64,000 nucleotides of DNA from an uncultured Flavobacteriales bacterium (GCA_938085105.1 CALKGK010000036.1:1-64000), one strand, 5' to 3'. Positions 7,508-16,907 are shown, numbered from the stretch's first letter. Numbers and translations: made by a program. The notes: generated by a model not told the origin, from the sequence alone.

Positions 7508-8656
7508 TCAGGGAGACTCTACCTTGATGAACAAGCTTTCCAGAATCGCGAACTCCACCCTGCGATTCCTGGCTCTGGCCTCTGCTGTGTTCATTTCTTT
7601 AGCGGGAAGTGCACTACCGTGGTAACGAATATTGAGTCGGTTGGGGTCCACTCCCTTTTCTTTGAGGTACTTCACTACGGCAATGGCTCTATTCCGGGAT
7701 AGTTCCACATTGTAGCCTTCCCTTCCCATCACGTCTGCGTGTCCGTTCACCTCCACAAACATAAAAGCGTGGTTCCGAAGTTGATACGCTGCTTCGTCAA
7801 GAATGACCCTTCCTTCATCGGTGAGTGTGCTATCATCGAACTCAAAATACACCACCTTGTTCTCGATGGTTTTGAACTCCGTGAGTTGCACAGGTGGATC
7901 GGTAAGTTCTGCTTTGATGAGATCGTTTTGACAGCTGCACTCGCTCCGTTTACTCACCGGTTTTACGACTACATCATCCACGTAGAGATATGCCCATGTG
8001 GATGCTGACATTTCAGCATTAGCTTTGGTTCTTTTGATCAAATAGTGGATTCCGTCCGACTTAAAACTTCCAATAGTGATGTATTTCTCTCCTCCTTCTG
8101 CTCTGAAAGTATCTGATATTTTCACCCATTGATTTTGATCATCCAACATGTGAAGGTTGGGATTCTGCACTTGGGGGCGGACTTCGAAAATTGTTTTACG
8201 GTTGGATTGTAAGGGAGACTTGCTGAAGTGCGCCCCAAATCCATCGCTCACATAAGCCGACTTATCTCCACTGCTCACCCAAAATTCCACACAGATCAAT
8301 TCTCCCTTGGCTAGAGGTCGGGACAACTTTTGTTGAAGGTATTCCCGATAATTTCTTTGAGAATCGGCATAGGTTACTAATCCGGCATAAGCATCACCAT
8401 CGAGTGCTTCTTGCTCTCCAAAGGTATTGTTGGGTACACCGGCGAGATCGCTGCAACGGTTGAAGTAATCGGGGGTGGCAGTGTTGGGTTGGGTCCAGTT
8501 ATTCAGGATGCGCAACTTTTGCTGGTTGAAGTTGGACGGGCAATAGGCCTTCTCTTCGAAGCTTCCGTTTTTGATCAGGTTTTGCGCTTCAATCGATTTA
8601 AAAGGGAAGTGCGTCAGAAATAAGATCGCGAATAATAAGGTGAACACTCTTTTCAT
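7508..8656 (-). CDS. OmpA-family outer-membrane protein with N-terminal NGSFE domain
   Basis: A 382-residue protein with a signal peptide (residues about 1-24, ending IEAQ). The N-terminal half starts NLIKNGSFEE and looks like a galactose-binding/jelly-roll domain common in Bacteroidota surface proteins. The C-terminal about 110 residues are an OmpA domain: VYFEFDDSTL, VNGHADVMG, SRNRAIAVVKYL, NRRVEFAI. OmpA domains bind peptidoglycan through diaminopimelate, so the protein probably bridges wall and surface. It is a paralogue of the gene at 9032-10201, from which it is separated by tandem repeats. Confidence 0.85.
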   Translation of the reverse strand: MKRVFTLLFAILFLTHFPFKSIEAQNLIKNGSFEEKAYCPSNFNQQKLRILNNWTQPNTATPDYFNRCSDLAGVPNNTFGEQEALDGDAYAGLVTYADSQRNYREYLQQKLSRPLAKGELICVEFWVSSGDKSAYVSDGFGAHFSKSPLQSNRKTIFEVRPQVQNPNLHMLDDQNQWVKISDTFRAEGGEKYITIGSFKSDGIHYLIKRTKANAEMSASTWAYLYVDDVVVKPVSKRSECSCQNDLIKAELTDPPVQLTEFKTIENKVVYFEFDDSTLTDEGRVILDEAAYQLRNHAFMFVEVNGHADVMGREGYNVELSRNRAIAVVKYLKEKGVDPNRLNIRYHGSALPAKEMNTAEARARNRRVEFAILESLFIKVESP

Positions 8657-8724
8657 AGGCCTTGCAGTCTTGCAATAACGTCAAAATAGGGCAAATAATG
8701 CGCCAAAATTGGTAAGGATGATGA

Positions 8725-8959
8725 TTCAGAGAAAGAATGAGGACGGAGAGCGGAGAGGCTTTTCACCCAAAATTAATCTTGGCGACGTAAATGGATAGCT
8801 TTTTCAGTGTGAGAATGAGGACGGAGAGCGGAGGAGTTATTTCATCCAGAATCATTCTTGGCGACGTAAATGGATAGCTTTTTCAGAGAAAGAATGAGGA
8901 CGGAGAGCGGGGAGGCTTTTCACCCAAAATCATTCTTGGCGACGTAAATGGATAGCTTT
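8725..8959. repeat. three tandem imperfect repeats of about 78-79 bp
   Basis: Units begin with TTCAG at 8725, 8803 and 8882 (period 78 and 79). Each holds GAATGAGGACGGAGAGCGG near its start and GGCGACGTAAATGGATAGCTTT at its end, with diverged bases between. Units 2 and 3 also carry TCATTCT, an inverted copy of the AGAATGA near the unit start. No open frame of note crosses the array. It fills most of the 375-base gap between two OmpA paralogues, the only gene-free stretch above 300 bases besides the tmRNA region. Confidence 0.9.
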
Positions 8960-8974
8960 CCTTCACCTCAAAAA

Positions 8975-9006
8975 AAATCCCCACTGAACTACTTCAGCAG
9001 GGATTT
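8975..9006 (-). terminator. intrinsic terminator of the OmpA paralogue / hemE unit
   Basis: AAATCCC pairs with GGGATTT and CTGAA with TTCAG around loop CTAC, with a two-base internal mismatch. On the minus strand it is followed by a run of eight T (complement of 8970-8977). Confidence 0.8.
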
Positions 9007-9031
9007 CTATTCGTTCTTTCTCAAACAAGCA

Positions 9032-10201
9032 CTACTTCCGAATTGCGAAAGTCACTCTTCGGTTCTGTGCTCTTGACAAATCTGTTTCACGGGTATTCGC
9101 TGGATCCGTATTTTCTTTGGTCAACACAATCAACCTGTTCTCTGCAATGCCTTTCGACACCAAGAATCGTTTGATCTGTTCTGCACGCTGCTTCCCGAAA
9201 TCAACATATCGAGAATTGATCTTCGCTTCGTCAGCCTCATCGTTGTCTACATGACCAATAACTTCAATTTTCCAATCAGGATTGTTTTGTAAAATAGTCA
9301 CCAGATTTTCCAAAGTCGTCACTCCAGCTGCACTCACCGATCTTTTCAAGAAAGGATAGTAAACAGCACTTACTGCAAGTTGATCAGCTTCAGACATGTC
9401 TGGACTTGTAACAATGCTCGATCCATAAATCAAATCAGGCTGAGTTGATGTTCCTACAGAACAAGAGCATTGTGATTTTGCTTCAACAGGGTACAATTTT
9501 ACGTCCTCAATATAGTAGTAAGCGTCAAACGACTGCCCACCAATCACGTCACGTGGACGTTTGTTCTTTTCAATTTGAAGGTCTGCATCTCCGGCAAAAC
9601 ATCCAATGATGAGATACTCTTCTTGTCCAGTTCCAACTACGGTTCCACAAACCGTTTCCCAAGCATCCATTGCTTTGAATACTTTGTTTGTGCGTTCTTT
9701 CACATCGAGGTCGCGTACCATTGCTCCAGTGTTTGGCTGAACGACTTTTCGCTCAGAAACCACCGCACCAATATTATTGACTGCATATTTGGAAAGGTCT
9801 GCCATACTGATGCTGAACTCAACGCAGTACATTTGATCCTTTTCTAATTTCTCCGTCAACTGCACCTCAAGGTACGTGCGGTTTAGTTTCTTGTCTTTGG
9901 TATACGCACGAAAACCAGCGTAGATGTTTCCAGACTGAGCTGCTTGTTTTCCAAATTCGTTGAGAGGAATGCTCACCTTTTCAGATTTAATTCCACCTGC
10001 AAAAATATCGCAAGGAGCTTGGGTTGCGTCAAACCAATTCTCAGTAAATTCAGCCATTTGGCCAAACGACTTCAATCGCTTGGTTTCTGTTGCCTCAAAA
10101 TCGCCGTTGGGCACAAGGTTGGTCTCTTCATCATCTTGAGCGAAAGAGAAGTTGAATGAAAGCACTGCTGCAACAGCAATAAGTAGTTTTTTATACATCA
10201 T
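9032..10201 (-). CDS. OmpA-family outer-membrane protein with N-terminal NGDFE domain (paralogue of 7508-8656)
   Basis: A 389-residue protein with signal peptide (about residues 1-21, ending SFAQ), an N-terminal domain opening NLVPNGDFEATE, and a C-terminal OmpA domain with WKIEVIGHVDNDEADE, KQRAEQIKRFLVSKG and SRAQNRRVTFAIRK. It shares domain order and spacing with its neighbour at 7508 and ends the same way, but the intervening sequence differs strongly. The start codon abuts the hemE stop with no gap, so it is very likely cotranscribed with hemE. Two ATGs (10201, 10198) are possible starts. Peptidoglycan-anchored surface role is inferred. Confidence 0.85.
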   Translation of the reverse strand: MMYKKLLIAVAAVLSFNFSFAQDDEETNLVPNGDFEATETKRLKSFGQMAEFTENWFDATQAPCDIFAGGIKSEKVSIPLNEFGKQAAQSGNIYAGFRAYTKDKKLNRTYLEVQLTEKLEKDQMYCVEFSISMADLSKYAVNNIGAVVSERKVVQPNTGAMVRDLDVKERTNKVFKAMDAWETVCGTVVGTGQEEYLIIGCFAGDADLQIEKNKRPRDVIGGQSFDAYYYIEDVKLYPVEAKSQCSCSVGTSTQPDLIYGSSIVTSPDMSEADQLAVSAVYYPFLKRSVSAAGVTTLENLVTILQNNPDWKIEVIGHVDNDEADEAKINSRYVDFGKQRAEQIKRFLVSKGIAENRLIVLTKENTDPANTRETDLSRAQNRRVTFAIRK

Positions 10202-11233
10202 TTAAGATCTTTTATGGGCCTTAACGGCTTGTATGAAGCACTTTACTTTTTCCGGATCAGTGTCCGGATATACTCCGTGGCCCAAGTTAGCAATATGTGG
10301 ATGTTCACCAAAACCCGTGAGCATCTTTGTTGTGGCTTCTTGGATTTCTTTTTCCCCCGCATACAACACGGCAGGATCGAGGTTTCCTTGAAGCGTTTTG
10401 TTTGTCCCCACGATTTCTCTCGATTTCACGGGATCCATGGTCCAATCCAATCCAATGGTTCTGCAATTGATTTTACTGAAGTCTTCCAACACAAAATGAG
10501 CTCCTTTTGCAAAAACAGTTACTGGAACTTCAGGAATCGCATTGCAAATTTCTTCCATGTAAGGAAGGGCAAACTTTCGATACAAATCATGGCTTAACAC
10601 TCCCGCCCAACTATCAAACACTTGCAACATGTCTGCTCCTGCTTCGACTTGAGCTTTGAGGTATTGGATTGTTCCTTTCGTGATCATCCCAAGCAATTCG
10701 TGTGCCAAGCTCGGGTTCTCAAACAACATCCGACGTGCAATGCTAAATGTTTTTGAACCTTGTCCTTCCACCATATAACATAAAATGGTCCATGGTGCAC
10801 CGGCAAATCCAATCAAAGGAACTCGTCCGTTCAGTGTTTTCTTGGTGAGGCTGATCGCATCTAGAACATATTTCAAGTCTTCATAAGGGTCAGCAACATG
10901 CAGCTTCCCAAGGTCTTCTTTGGAACGCACGGTTTCATCAAACCAAGGTCCTTTTTTCTCCACCATGCGATACGGTAAGCCCATGGCCTCAGGAATCACA
11001 AGAATGTCAGAAAAAATAATGGCGGCATCTACGCCAAGGAGATCAATCGGCTGAATGGTTACTTCACAAGCTTTCTCAGGAGTCTCAACCAGCTCCTTGA
11101 AACCGCTGAGGGCTGAGCGCACAGCCCGGTATTCGGGAAGTATTCTCCCTGCTTGACGCATGAGCCAAACTGGAGTTCGCTCGGTTTTCTCACCACGAGC
11201 GGCGCGTAGAATAAGATCATTTTGCAATTTCAT
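10202..11233 (-). CDS. hemE: uroporphyrinogen decarboxylase
   Basis: Converts uroporphyrinogen III to coproporphyrinogen III in haem synthesis; cytosolic and cofactor-free. The 343-residue length is normal. Diagnostic segments are [14 protein letters not shown] (about 23-36), [12 protein letters not shown] (Asp of the substrate site), GFAGAPWTI and [12 protein letters not shown] near the end. It has its own TACTTTTG element 4 nt before ATG, inside the intergenic gap after holA, so it can be transcribed independently of amn-holA and is predicted leaderless. An OmpA gene follows with zero spacing. No other haem genes are in the window. Confidence 0.96.
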   Translation of the reverse strand: MKLQNDLILRAARGEKTERTPVWLMRQAGRILPEYRAVRSALSGFKELVETPEKACEVTIQPIDLLGVDAAIIFSDILVIPEAMGLPYRMVEKKGPWFDETVRSKEDLGKLHVADPYEDLKYVLDAISLTKKTLNGRVPLIGFAGAPWTILCYMVEGQGSKTFSIARRMLFENPSLAHELLGMITKGTIQYLKAQVEAGADMLQVFDSWAGVLSHDLYRKFALPYMEEICNAIPEVPVTVFAKGAHFVLEDFSKINCRTIGLDWTMDPVKSREIVGTNKTLQGNLDPAVLYAGEKEIQEATTKMLTGFGEHPHIANLGHGVYPDTDPEKVKCFIQAVKAHKRS

Positions 11234-11237
11234 CGGA

Positions 11238-11245
11238 CAAAAGTA
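11238..11245 (-). promoter_or_regulatory. -7 element TACTTTTG, 4 nt before hemE
   Basis: Minus-strand TAnnTTTG match with spacer TCCG before ATG 11233; lies just before the holA stop codon complement at 11250. Predicts a leaderless hemE transcript. Confidence 0.65.
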
Positions 11246-11249
11246 AGGC

Positions 11250-12290
11250 TTAGTGAAGAATTTTGAAGCCCAATTCCTTGTAGATCGACTCTTCCGTGAA
11301 TTTATTCCCCATCAACCCTTTACTTTTTTGATCGGCTTCCCTCAGGTACCCCATAATTCTCACCAACTTCCCTGCGCTGTAGTTTTGGCAAGTGATGCTC
11401 AAATCCTTTACAAAGTATGGTGAAACACCACAGGCTTTTGCTGCTTCATATTGATTTGCTCCTGCTCCCAAACCGGCATAAACGATACATTTCGCGAAAT
11501 GACTGTACATCATGGGCAAGACCATTTGTATTGGGTGGGCTTTGGTATTAGCAGAAAACGATTTAAAAATCTGATTGCTCTTCTTGATATCCTTATTTGC
11601 AAGGGCTTTCACCAATTCAAAGACGTTGTAGTCTTTGCTGATTCCAACGTTCTCTTCGATATCTTTAAGACCTATCTCGCTTCCTTGGGGAAGAACAATC
11701 ATCATCTTATCGATTTCATTGGTCACTTTTTTGAGGTCGGCACCCAAGTATTCAGCGAGCAAACGCGCGGCCGACATCCCAATGGTATTGGTTGCAAGGC
11801 CTTCTTTCCCTCTACTCTGTGCAACATAATTCTGAATCCAAGAGGGAAGTGCTTCTTCCTTCAGACCTTTGAATTCAAACATGCATTTCATGGACTTGGC
11901 ACGTTTGAATGCAGACATTCGTCCATCGGGCTTTTTGTGCTTGAAGACGAATACCAGAATTGTACTTGCTACTGGTTTTTTGAGGTACGCATCCAATCGA
12001 TCGTTTCCGTCCTTTCTTCTCCAATCGTCCAACTCCTGTGCTTCCTTTACGATAACCACTTGTCGTTCAGCCATCATCGGGAACCTTCTCGCGGCAGAAA
12101 GAATATCTTCCAGTTTGGCATCCTTGCCATAAACCACCGTTTTATTGAACTCCGCTTCCTCCGGGGGAAGAAGGTTTTCAAAGTAGCTCACGGCCTCGTC
12201 AATAAAATAGGGTTCATCTCCCCAAAGAACATAGCAGGGCTGAAAAACGGGGGATTGTGGATCTCCAATGAGCTCCTTTAAATTTGACAT
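11250..12290 (-). CDS. holA: DNA polymerase III subunit delta
   Basis: The clamp-loader delta subunit, which opens the beta clamp. A 346-residue protein with [16 protein letters not shown] at the N-terminus (degenerate nucleotide fold of the AAA+ domain), [15 protein letters not shown], and [20 protein letters not shown] in the middle, as in Bacteroidota HolA. It starts 1 nt after the amn stop and is cotranscribed with it. The amn-holA pairing next to a divergent HSDR_N gene is a gene order I associate with Flavobacteriia. Confidence 0.9.
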   Translation of the reverse strand: MSNLKELIGDPQSPVFQPCYVLWGDEPYFIDEAVSYFENLLPPEEAEFNKTVVYGKDAKLEDILSAARRFPMMAERQVVIVKEAQELDDWRRKDGNDRLDAYLKKPVASTILVFVFKHKKPDGRMSAFKRAKSMKCMFEFKGLKEEALPSWIQNYVAQSRGKEGLATNTIGMSAARLLAEYLGADLKKVTNEIDKMMIVLPQGSEIGLKDIEENVGISKDYNVFELVKALANKDIKKSNQIFKSFSANTKAHPIQMVLPMMYSHFAKCIVYAGLGAGANQYEAAKACGVSPYFVKDLSITCQNYSAGKLVRIMGYLREADQKSKGLMGNKFTEESIYKELGFKILH

Positions 12291-12291
12291 A

Positions 12292-13065
12292 TTAAAGCCA
12301 TTTTAGGTGACGAATCGATCGCCCTTCATCCATGATTTCCTTCAGCGCGTCAATTCCAACTTTGATTTGCAAATCAACAAAATTACGGGTGATTTCGTTG
12401 TCACTTGAACTGGTTTTTACACCGTCTGGAGTCATGGGATTATCACTCACCAAAAGGAGGGCTCCAACGGGAATCTTATTGGCAAAACCGACGCTGAAGA
12501 GGGTGGCCGTTTCCATATCGATGGCCATGGCGCGAACCTTCCTTAGGTAATCCTTGAAGTCTTCATCATGCTCCCACACCCTTCTGTTGGTGGTGTAGAC
12601 GGTTCCCGACCAATAATCAATATTGTAATCCCTTACGGTTGAAGAAACAGCTCTTTGTAATGCAAAACTCGGCAATGCAGGGACTTCTGGTGGGAAATAA
12701 TCGTTCGAGGCACCTTCACCTCGAATCCCGGCAAGTGGCAGAATCATGTCTCCCAGTTTATTCTTCTCTTTTAGTCCACCACACTTTCCTAAAAACAACA
12801 CCGCCTTTGGCTTTATGGCGCTCAGGAGATCCATCACCGTTGCCGCATTGGCAGACCCCATTCCGAAATTAATCATCGTAATGTTATTGCTCGTAGCGCT
12901 GTTGAAGGCCTTGTCCAAACCTTCGACTTCCACTTTATGCCACTCGGCAAACTTTTCTACGTAATTATCAAAGTTGGTGAGCAAGACGTATTCACCAAAA
13001 CTATCAATCTTCTTCCCCGTGTACCGAGGCAACCAATTTGCTACTATATCTTCTTTCCGTTCCAT
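12292..13065 (-). CDS. amn: AMP nucleosidase (short PNP/UDP-phosphorylase-fold form)
   Basis: Hydrolyses AMP to adenine and ribose-5-phosphate. The 257-residue protein is the catalytic domain only, without the regulatory N-terminal domain of E. coli Amn. It has the nucleoside-phosphorylase fold motifs FLGKCGGLKEKNKLGD, AIDMETATLFSVGFA (ribose/base site Glu-Thr) and LLLVSDNPMTPDGVKT, the last being typical for this family. First gene of the amn-holA unit; divergent from the HSDR_N gene at 13104, with a 38-base gap in which I see no clear TAnnTTTG. Confidence 0.9.
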   Translation of the reverse strand: MERKEDIVANWLPRYTGKKIDSFGEYVLLTNFDNYVEKFAEWHKVEVEGLDKAFNSATSNNITMINFGMGSANAATVMDLLSAIKPKAVLFLGKCGGLKEKNKLGDMILPLAGIRGEGASNDYFPPEVPALPSFALQRAVSSTVRDYNIDYWSGTVYTTNRRVWEHDEDFKDYLRKVRAMAIDMETATLFSVGFANKIPVGALLLVSDNPMTPDGVKTSSSDNEITRNFVDLQIKVGIDALKEIMDEGRSIRHLKWL

Positions 13066-13103
13066 ATCTTCCTTATTATTGCGTACTTCAGCAGTAGTGA
13101 TTT

Positions 13104-13550
13104 ATGAGAGAGCTTCAACTTCCGCCCTACCCCTTCAAACTTAAGACGGTCAATCAACAAACACAAATATTTGATGAAGTCCGTAAGCGCTGGTACCTCT
13201 GCACTCCAGAAGAATGGGTTCGCCAGCATCTCGTAATGTTTCTGCATCAGCACTTTGCATATCCCTTGGGTCTTTTTGCCTTGGAGAAATCTTTAAAATT
13301 CAACGGCATGCTTCGTAGAACCGACATTCTCATGTACAACGCCAGAGGAGAGGCCAAATTGTTGGTGGAATGTAAAGCCCCAGAAATTGCCCTCACCCAA
13401 TCGGTTCTCGACCAAGCAGCCCGCTACAACATGAGCTTGGGGGTGCCTTTCGTGATGATTTCAAACGGTCTGGAACACTACTGTTTGGCAGTTTCCAAAG
13501 AAAACAAGGTACAGTATCTCGATCGCATTCCCCACTTTTCGGAATTATAG
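13104..13550 (+). CDS. orphan HSDR_N-type PD-(D/E)XK nuclease-like protein
   Basis: A 148-residue cytosolic protein matching the N-terminal domain of type I restriction HsdR subunits (HSDR_N_2). The nuclease-like motif is present: D74 in RRTDILMY and E89-x-K91 in LLVECKAP, with a following QAARYNMSLGVPFVMISNG. There are no helicase, methylase or specificity genes nearby, so it is not a restriction system. Such stand-alone proteins are widespread in Bacteroidota; DNA or RNA cleavage is possible but unproven. Confidence 0.8.
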   Translation: MRELQLPPYPFKLKTVNQQTQIFDEVRKRWYLCTPEEWVRQHLVMFLHQHFAYPLGLFALEKSLKFNGMLRRTDILMYNARGEAKLLVECKAPEIALTQSVLDQAARYNMSLGVPFVMISNGLEHYCLAVSKENKVQYLDRIPHFSEL

Positions 13551-13563
13551 CTACGAAGTTTCC

Positions 13564-13571
13564 TATTTTTG
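13564..13571 (+). promoter_or_regulatory. -7 element TATTTTTG of the DUF5606-M3 peptidase unit
   Basis: TAnnTTTG match 18 nt before ATG 13590; supports that start over the earlier in-frame codon at 13569. Confidence 0.6.
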
Positions 13572-13589
13572 CCGCGCAAACAAAAGAAC

Positions 13590-14039
13590 ATGATCAACTT
13601 AAAAGAAATACTTAGCATTACAGGGAAACCAGGATTGTTTCGCATTGTAACTACCAGCAAAACCAACATCATTGTTGAAAGCATGATTGATGGCAAGAGA
13701 ACTGCCGTTTCTGCAAACAGCAAGATCAGCGCTTTGGACGATATCAGCATCTTCACCTATGAAGACGATATTCCGTTGGCAGAGGTGATGCAATCCATTC
13801 ACGATAAAACGGGTGGCAAAGAAGGACCGAGTCCGAAAGCTCCTCACGCTGAACTTAAAGCATTCTTGGAAGAGATTTTGCCCAACTTCGACCAAGACCG
13901 CGTTTATCACAGTGACTTGAAAAAACTATTCTCCTGGTACAACCAGTTGTTGGCTCACGGTATGTTCTCTGAAGAGTCTGCAATTGAAGATGCGGAGATT
14001 ATTGAAGAAAGCACCGACGACGACAGCAAAGAAGCATAA
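13590..14039 (+). CDS. DUF5606 domain protein
   Basis: A 149-residue cytosolic protein. It opens MINLKEILSITGKPGLFRI, the conserved start of DUF5606, and includes 'SALDDISIFTYEDDIPLAEV' and an acidic C-terminal tail (EESTDDDSKEA). DUF5606 is confined to Bacteroidota as far as I recall, and has no established function; its N-terminal half resembles a small beta-barrel. It is followed after 2 nt by the M3 peptidase and is probably cotranscribed with it. Confidence 0.8.
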   Translation: MINLKEILSITGKPGLFRIVTTSKTNIIVESMIDGKRTAVSANSKISALDDISIFTYEDDIPLAEVMQSIHDKTGGKEGPSPKAPHAELKAFLEEILPNFDQDRVYHSDLKKLFSWYNQLLAHGMFSEESAIEDAEIIEESTDDDSKEA

Positions 14040-14041
14040 CG

Positions 14042-15754
14042 ATGGATATTCCAAGCAAAGCACCGCGAACCTTCCTTTCAGAAAACGTTCAACTCGACGA
14101 TTGGAGTGAACTTGGCTCTTATTTTGACGACCTCGAGAGCAGAAAAATTGCTGCCAAGGAGGAATTCATGAAGTGGCTGAGCGACTTGTCTGAATTGGAA
14201 GCTGTTTTGGAAGAACACCTTGCTTGGAAATACATCAAAATGACCATCGATACTCGGGATGAAGAGCGATCGAAGGACTATCAGCGATTCATCACGGAAA
14301 TCCAACCTTTGATTGCCCCTTTGAGCGATAAGATCAACCGAAAGTTGGTGGCTCATCCATTGGCGGAAAAACTGCAAGAAGAGGCTTTTCGCATTTACAT
14401 TCATAAGAGCGGATTGGAGGTAAAACAGTTTCGAACGGAAAATGTCCCACTCCTCACTCAACTGAGGAAAGAGGCCCAAGAATATGGTGCAATCACCGGC
14501 GGGCTCTCGATTTCCTTTGAAGGAGAAACCCTTACCATGCCTCAAGCCGGAGCAAAACTTCAAGACACGGACCGCACCTTAAGAAAGTCCATTTTCGAAG
14601 CCATTAATGTGGTTCGAGGTGAAGTAAGATCACAACTTGACGAATTGTTATTGTCGCTTGTGAAGGGAAGAAATGAAGTGGCCTTGAACGCTGATTACCC
14701 CAACTTCAGGGATTACGCTTTTGACATGCTTGGAAGGGTAGATTATTCTCCTGAGGACTGCTATCGTTTCCACCAAAGCATTGCCAAAGAGATCGTTCCA
14801 TTGGTGCGTGGCTTTCACGAGGAGCGAAAAACAAAAATGGGGCTCGAGACCTTAAAGCCTTATGATCTGGCTGTTGATCCTGAAGGAAATGCACCACTCA
14901 GTCCATTCAAAGGAGCGAAAGACCTTCTAGAAAAGAGCGTTGAAGTGTTTTCTAGAGTTGACCCTTATTTTGGCTCTTGCCTCTCGACCATGGATAAAAT
15001 GGGACACCTCGATTTGGCTTCAAAACCAGGTAAATCACCCGGTGGATACAACTATCCGCTCTATGAAATTGGGGTTCCGTTTATTTTCATGAATGCAGTG
15101 GGAACTCAGCGAGATATGGTAACGATGATGCACGAAGGAGGGCATGCGGTTCACTCTTTCTTGACAAGAGAATTGCCCATCACCTCCTTTAAAAGTTGTC
15201 CTTCAGAAGTAGCTGAATTGGCTTCGATGGCGATGGAATTGCTGAGCATGGACCATTGGAACGTGTTTTATGAGGATGAAGTGGCATTGAAACGCGCTAA
15301 AAAAGATCATCTCCAAGACCTCCTTTCGGTATTGCCGTGGATTGCAACTGTGGATGAATTCCAACATTGGCTTTACCTGAACCCGGAGCATTCCATCGAA
15401 GAGCGTACTAAAAAATGGCTTGAATTGGGCACGAAATACGGCTCAGGCATGGTGGATTGGAGCGAATATCCCGATGCACTGAGCAGCTCTTGGCAGAAGC
15501 AACTGCACATCTACGAGGTACCTTTTTATTACATCGAATACGGAATGGCTCAATTGGGAGCTATTGCAGTGTATCGCAACTATCGTAAGGATCCTGAAAA
15601 GGCCATTCAGCAGTACAAAGATGCCTTGAGTTTGGGTTACACTAAATCGATTGGTGAAATCTATAAAACGGCCGGTATTGCATTCGATTTCTCCCAAGAA
15701 TATGTGAAAGAACTTGCCAACTTCATCCGAGAAGAATTGAACGCCTTGAACTAA
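14042..15754 (+). CDS. M3 family oligoendopeptidase (PepF-like)
   Basis: A 570-residue zinc peptidase that degrades short peptides in the cytosol. The active site H364-E365-G-G-H368 (HEGGHAVHSF) is intact and the third ligand lies in the downstream helix 'SEVAELASMAMELL'. The N-terminal helical region (about 1-200) is the usual oligopeptidase lobe. No signal peptide. It starts 2 nt after the DUF5606 gene and its last 4 bases overlap dinB, which converges on it. Confidence 0.92.
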   Translation: MDIPSKAPRTFLSENVQLDDWSELGSYFDDLESRKIAAKEEFMKWLSDLSELEAVLEEHLAWKYIKMTIDTRDEERSKDYQRFITEIQPLIAPLSDKINRKLVAHPLAEKLQEEAFRIYIHKSGLEVKQFRTENVPLLTQLRKEAQEYGAITGGLSISFEGETLTMPQAGAKLQDTDRTLRKSIFEAINVVRGEVRSQLDELLLSLVKGRNEVALNADYPNFRDYAFDMLGRVDYSPEDCYRFHQSIAKEIVPLVRGFHEERKTKMGLETLKPYDLAVDPEGNAPLSPFKGAKDLLEKSVEVFSRVDPYFGSCLSTMDKMGHLDLASKPGKSPGGYNYPLYEIGVPFIFMNAVGTQRDMVTMMHEGGHAVHSFLTRELPITSFKSCPSEVAELASMAMELLSMDHWNVFYEDEVALKRAKKDHLQDLLSVLPWIATVDEFQHWLYLNPEHSIEERTKKWLELGTKYGSGMVDWSEYPDALSSSWQKQLHIYEVPFYYIEYGMAQLGAIAVYRNYRKDPEKAIQQYKDALSLGYTKSIGEIYKTAGIAFDFSQEYVKELANFIREELNALN

Positions 15755-16854
15755 AACTCAAAGGTCAGTTGCGTTTCGTTAGATTCATCTGTTTCGTTGA
15801 TGTTCAGTTTAGAAATACCGAGACCCAACAATCGAATATCTTGCGCAATTTGTTCTTGTTGGAGCAGCGCAATCCCCAATGAAGCAAAGTCATTTTGCGA
15901 TATGGGCAAGGCTAAGGTTTTGCTTCTTGTTTGTTGCGAAAAATCTGCAAACTTGATTTTCAAGGTGATGGTTTTTCCCTCTAATTTTTGTCGCTTACTT
16001 GACTTACTCTTCTCCAAACGCTCTTTCAAGCGAAGGGCCAAGGATTCAATGGCCTCATGACACTCTTCCTGTGAGCGAATATTATTGGAATAGGTCTCTT
16101 CGCAACTGATGGATTTTGGTTGACGGTTGGGCTTCACTTCTCGATGATCGATTCCCCTACAAATAGCATAGAAATGGGGGCCAGATTTTCCAAAAAGCTC
16201 TCCCAAGGCCGACTTACTGAGTTCTTTCAGGTCTTTTCCCGTATGAATATTCCTGCGTTTAAGTTTCTCTGCAGTCACTTTACCAATGCCGTAAAAACGT
16301 TCAATGGGAAGAGCATCAATGAATGCAGTAATGTCTTTTGGCGCAATGAGGGTGAGTCCGTTCGGCTTATTAATATCCGAAGCAACCTTGGCCAAAAATT
16401 TATTGACGCTCACTCCTGCTGAAGCCGTCAGTTGGGTTTCTTCGAAGATTCGTTGGCGTATTTCCTCAGCAATCAGCGTTGCCGACTTCATCCCTTTTTT
16501 ATTGTGAGTGAGATCCAAATACGCTTCATCGAGAGAGAGGGGCTCAACGAGGTCGGTGTATTCCAAGAAGATATTTCGGATCTGTTGAGACACGGCTTTA
16601 TAGGCATCAAATCGGTGTTTGACAAAAATCAAATCTGGACATTTTCGAGCAGCGATGGCTCCAGGCATGGCGGATTTCACCCCGTAAGCCCTTGCTTCAT
16701 AACTTGCCGCGGCCACAACACCTCTCGAAGACCCTCCACCCACAGCGATGGGTTTACCTCGCAGTTCGGGACGATCTCTTTGCTCTACGCTCGCAAAAAA
16801 AGCATCCATATCCACGTGGATAATCTTTCTCAAGCCGAAACCATTTTCTTCCAT
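15751..16854 (-). CDS. dinB: DNA polymerase IV (Y family)
   Basis: Error-prone translesion polymerase. The 367-residue protein has HVDMDAFFASVEQRDRPEL (first catalytic Asp), EPLSLDEAYLDLT (catalytic D-E pair), and the steric and helix-hairpin-helix segments FYGIGKVTAEKLKRRNI. The C-terminal little-finger domain is complete and the last residues 'ETQLTFEF' resemble a clamp-binding QLxLF-type peptide. It converges with the M3 peptidase gene (4-base overlap). No LexA-type operator was recognised upstream. Confidence 0.95.
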   Translation of the reverse strand: MEENGFGLRKIIHVDMDAFFASVEQRDRPELRGKPIAVGGGSSRGVVAAASYEARAYGVKSAMPGAIAARKCPDLIFVKHRFDAYKAVSQQIRNIFLEYTDLVEPLSLDEAYLDLTHNKKGMKSATLIAEEIRQRIFEETQLTASAGVSVNKFLAKVASDINKPNGLTLIAPKDITAFIDALPIERFYGIGKVTAEKLKRRNIHTGKDLKELSKSALGELFGKSGPHFYAICRGIDHREVKPNRQPKSISCEETYSNNIRSQEECHEAIESLALRLKERLEKSKSSKRQKLEGKTITLKIKFADFSQQTRSKTLALPISQNDFASLGIALLQQEQIAQDIRLLGLGISKLNINETDESNETQLTFEF

Positions 16855-16907
16855 GCTTATTTGACCCCTATCTTTTTATCGGCGGTCTTGATATGCAAGT
16901 TCAATAA

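Noticed and set aside
8725-8959. CRISPR array
   Set aside because: Only three units of about 79 bp joined directly, with no unique spacers of constant length and no cas genes nearby.
13104-13550. Restriction-modification system
   Set aside because: Only the HSDR_N-like domain is present; no helicase motor, methylase or specificity subunit occurs within the window.
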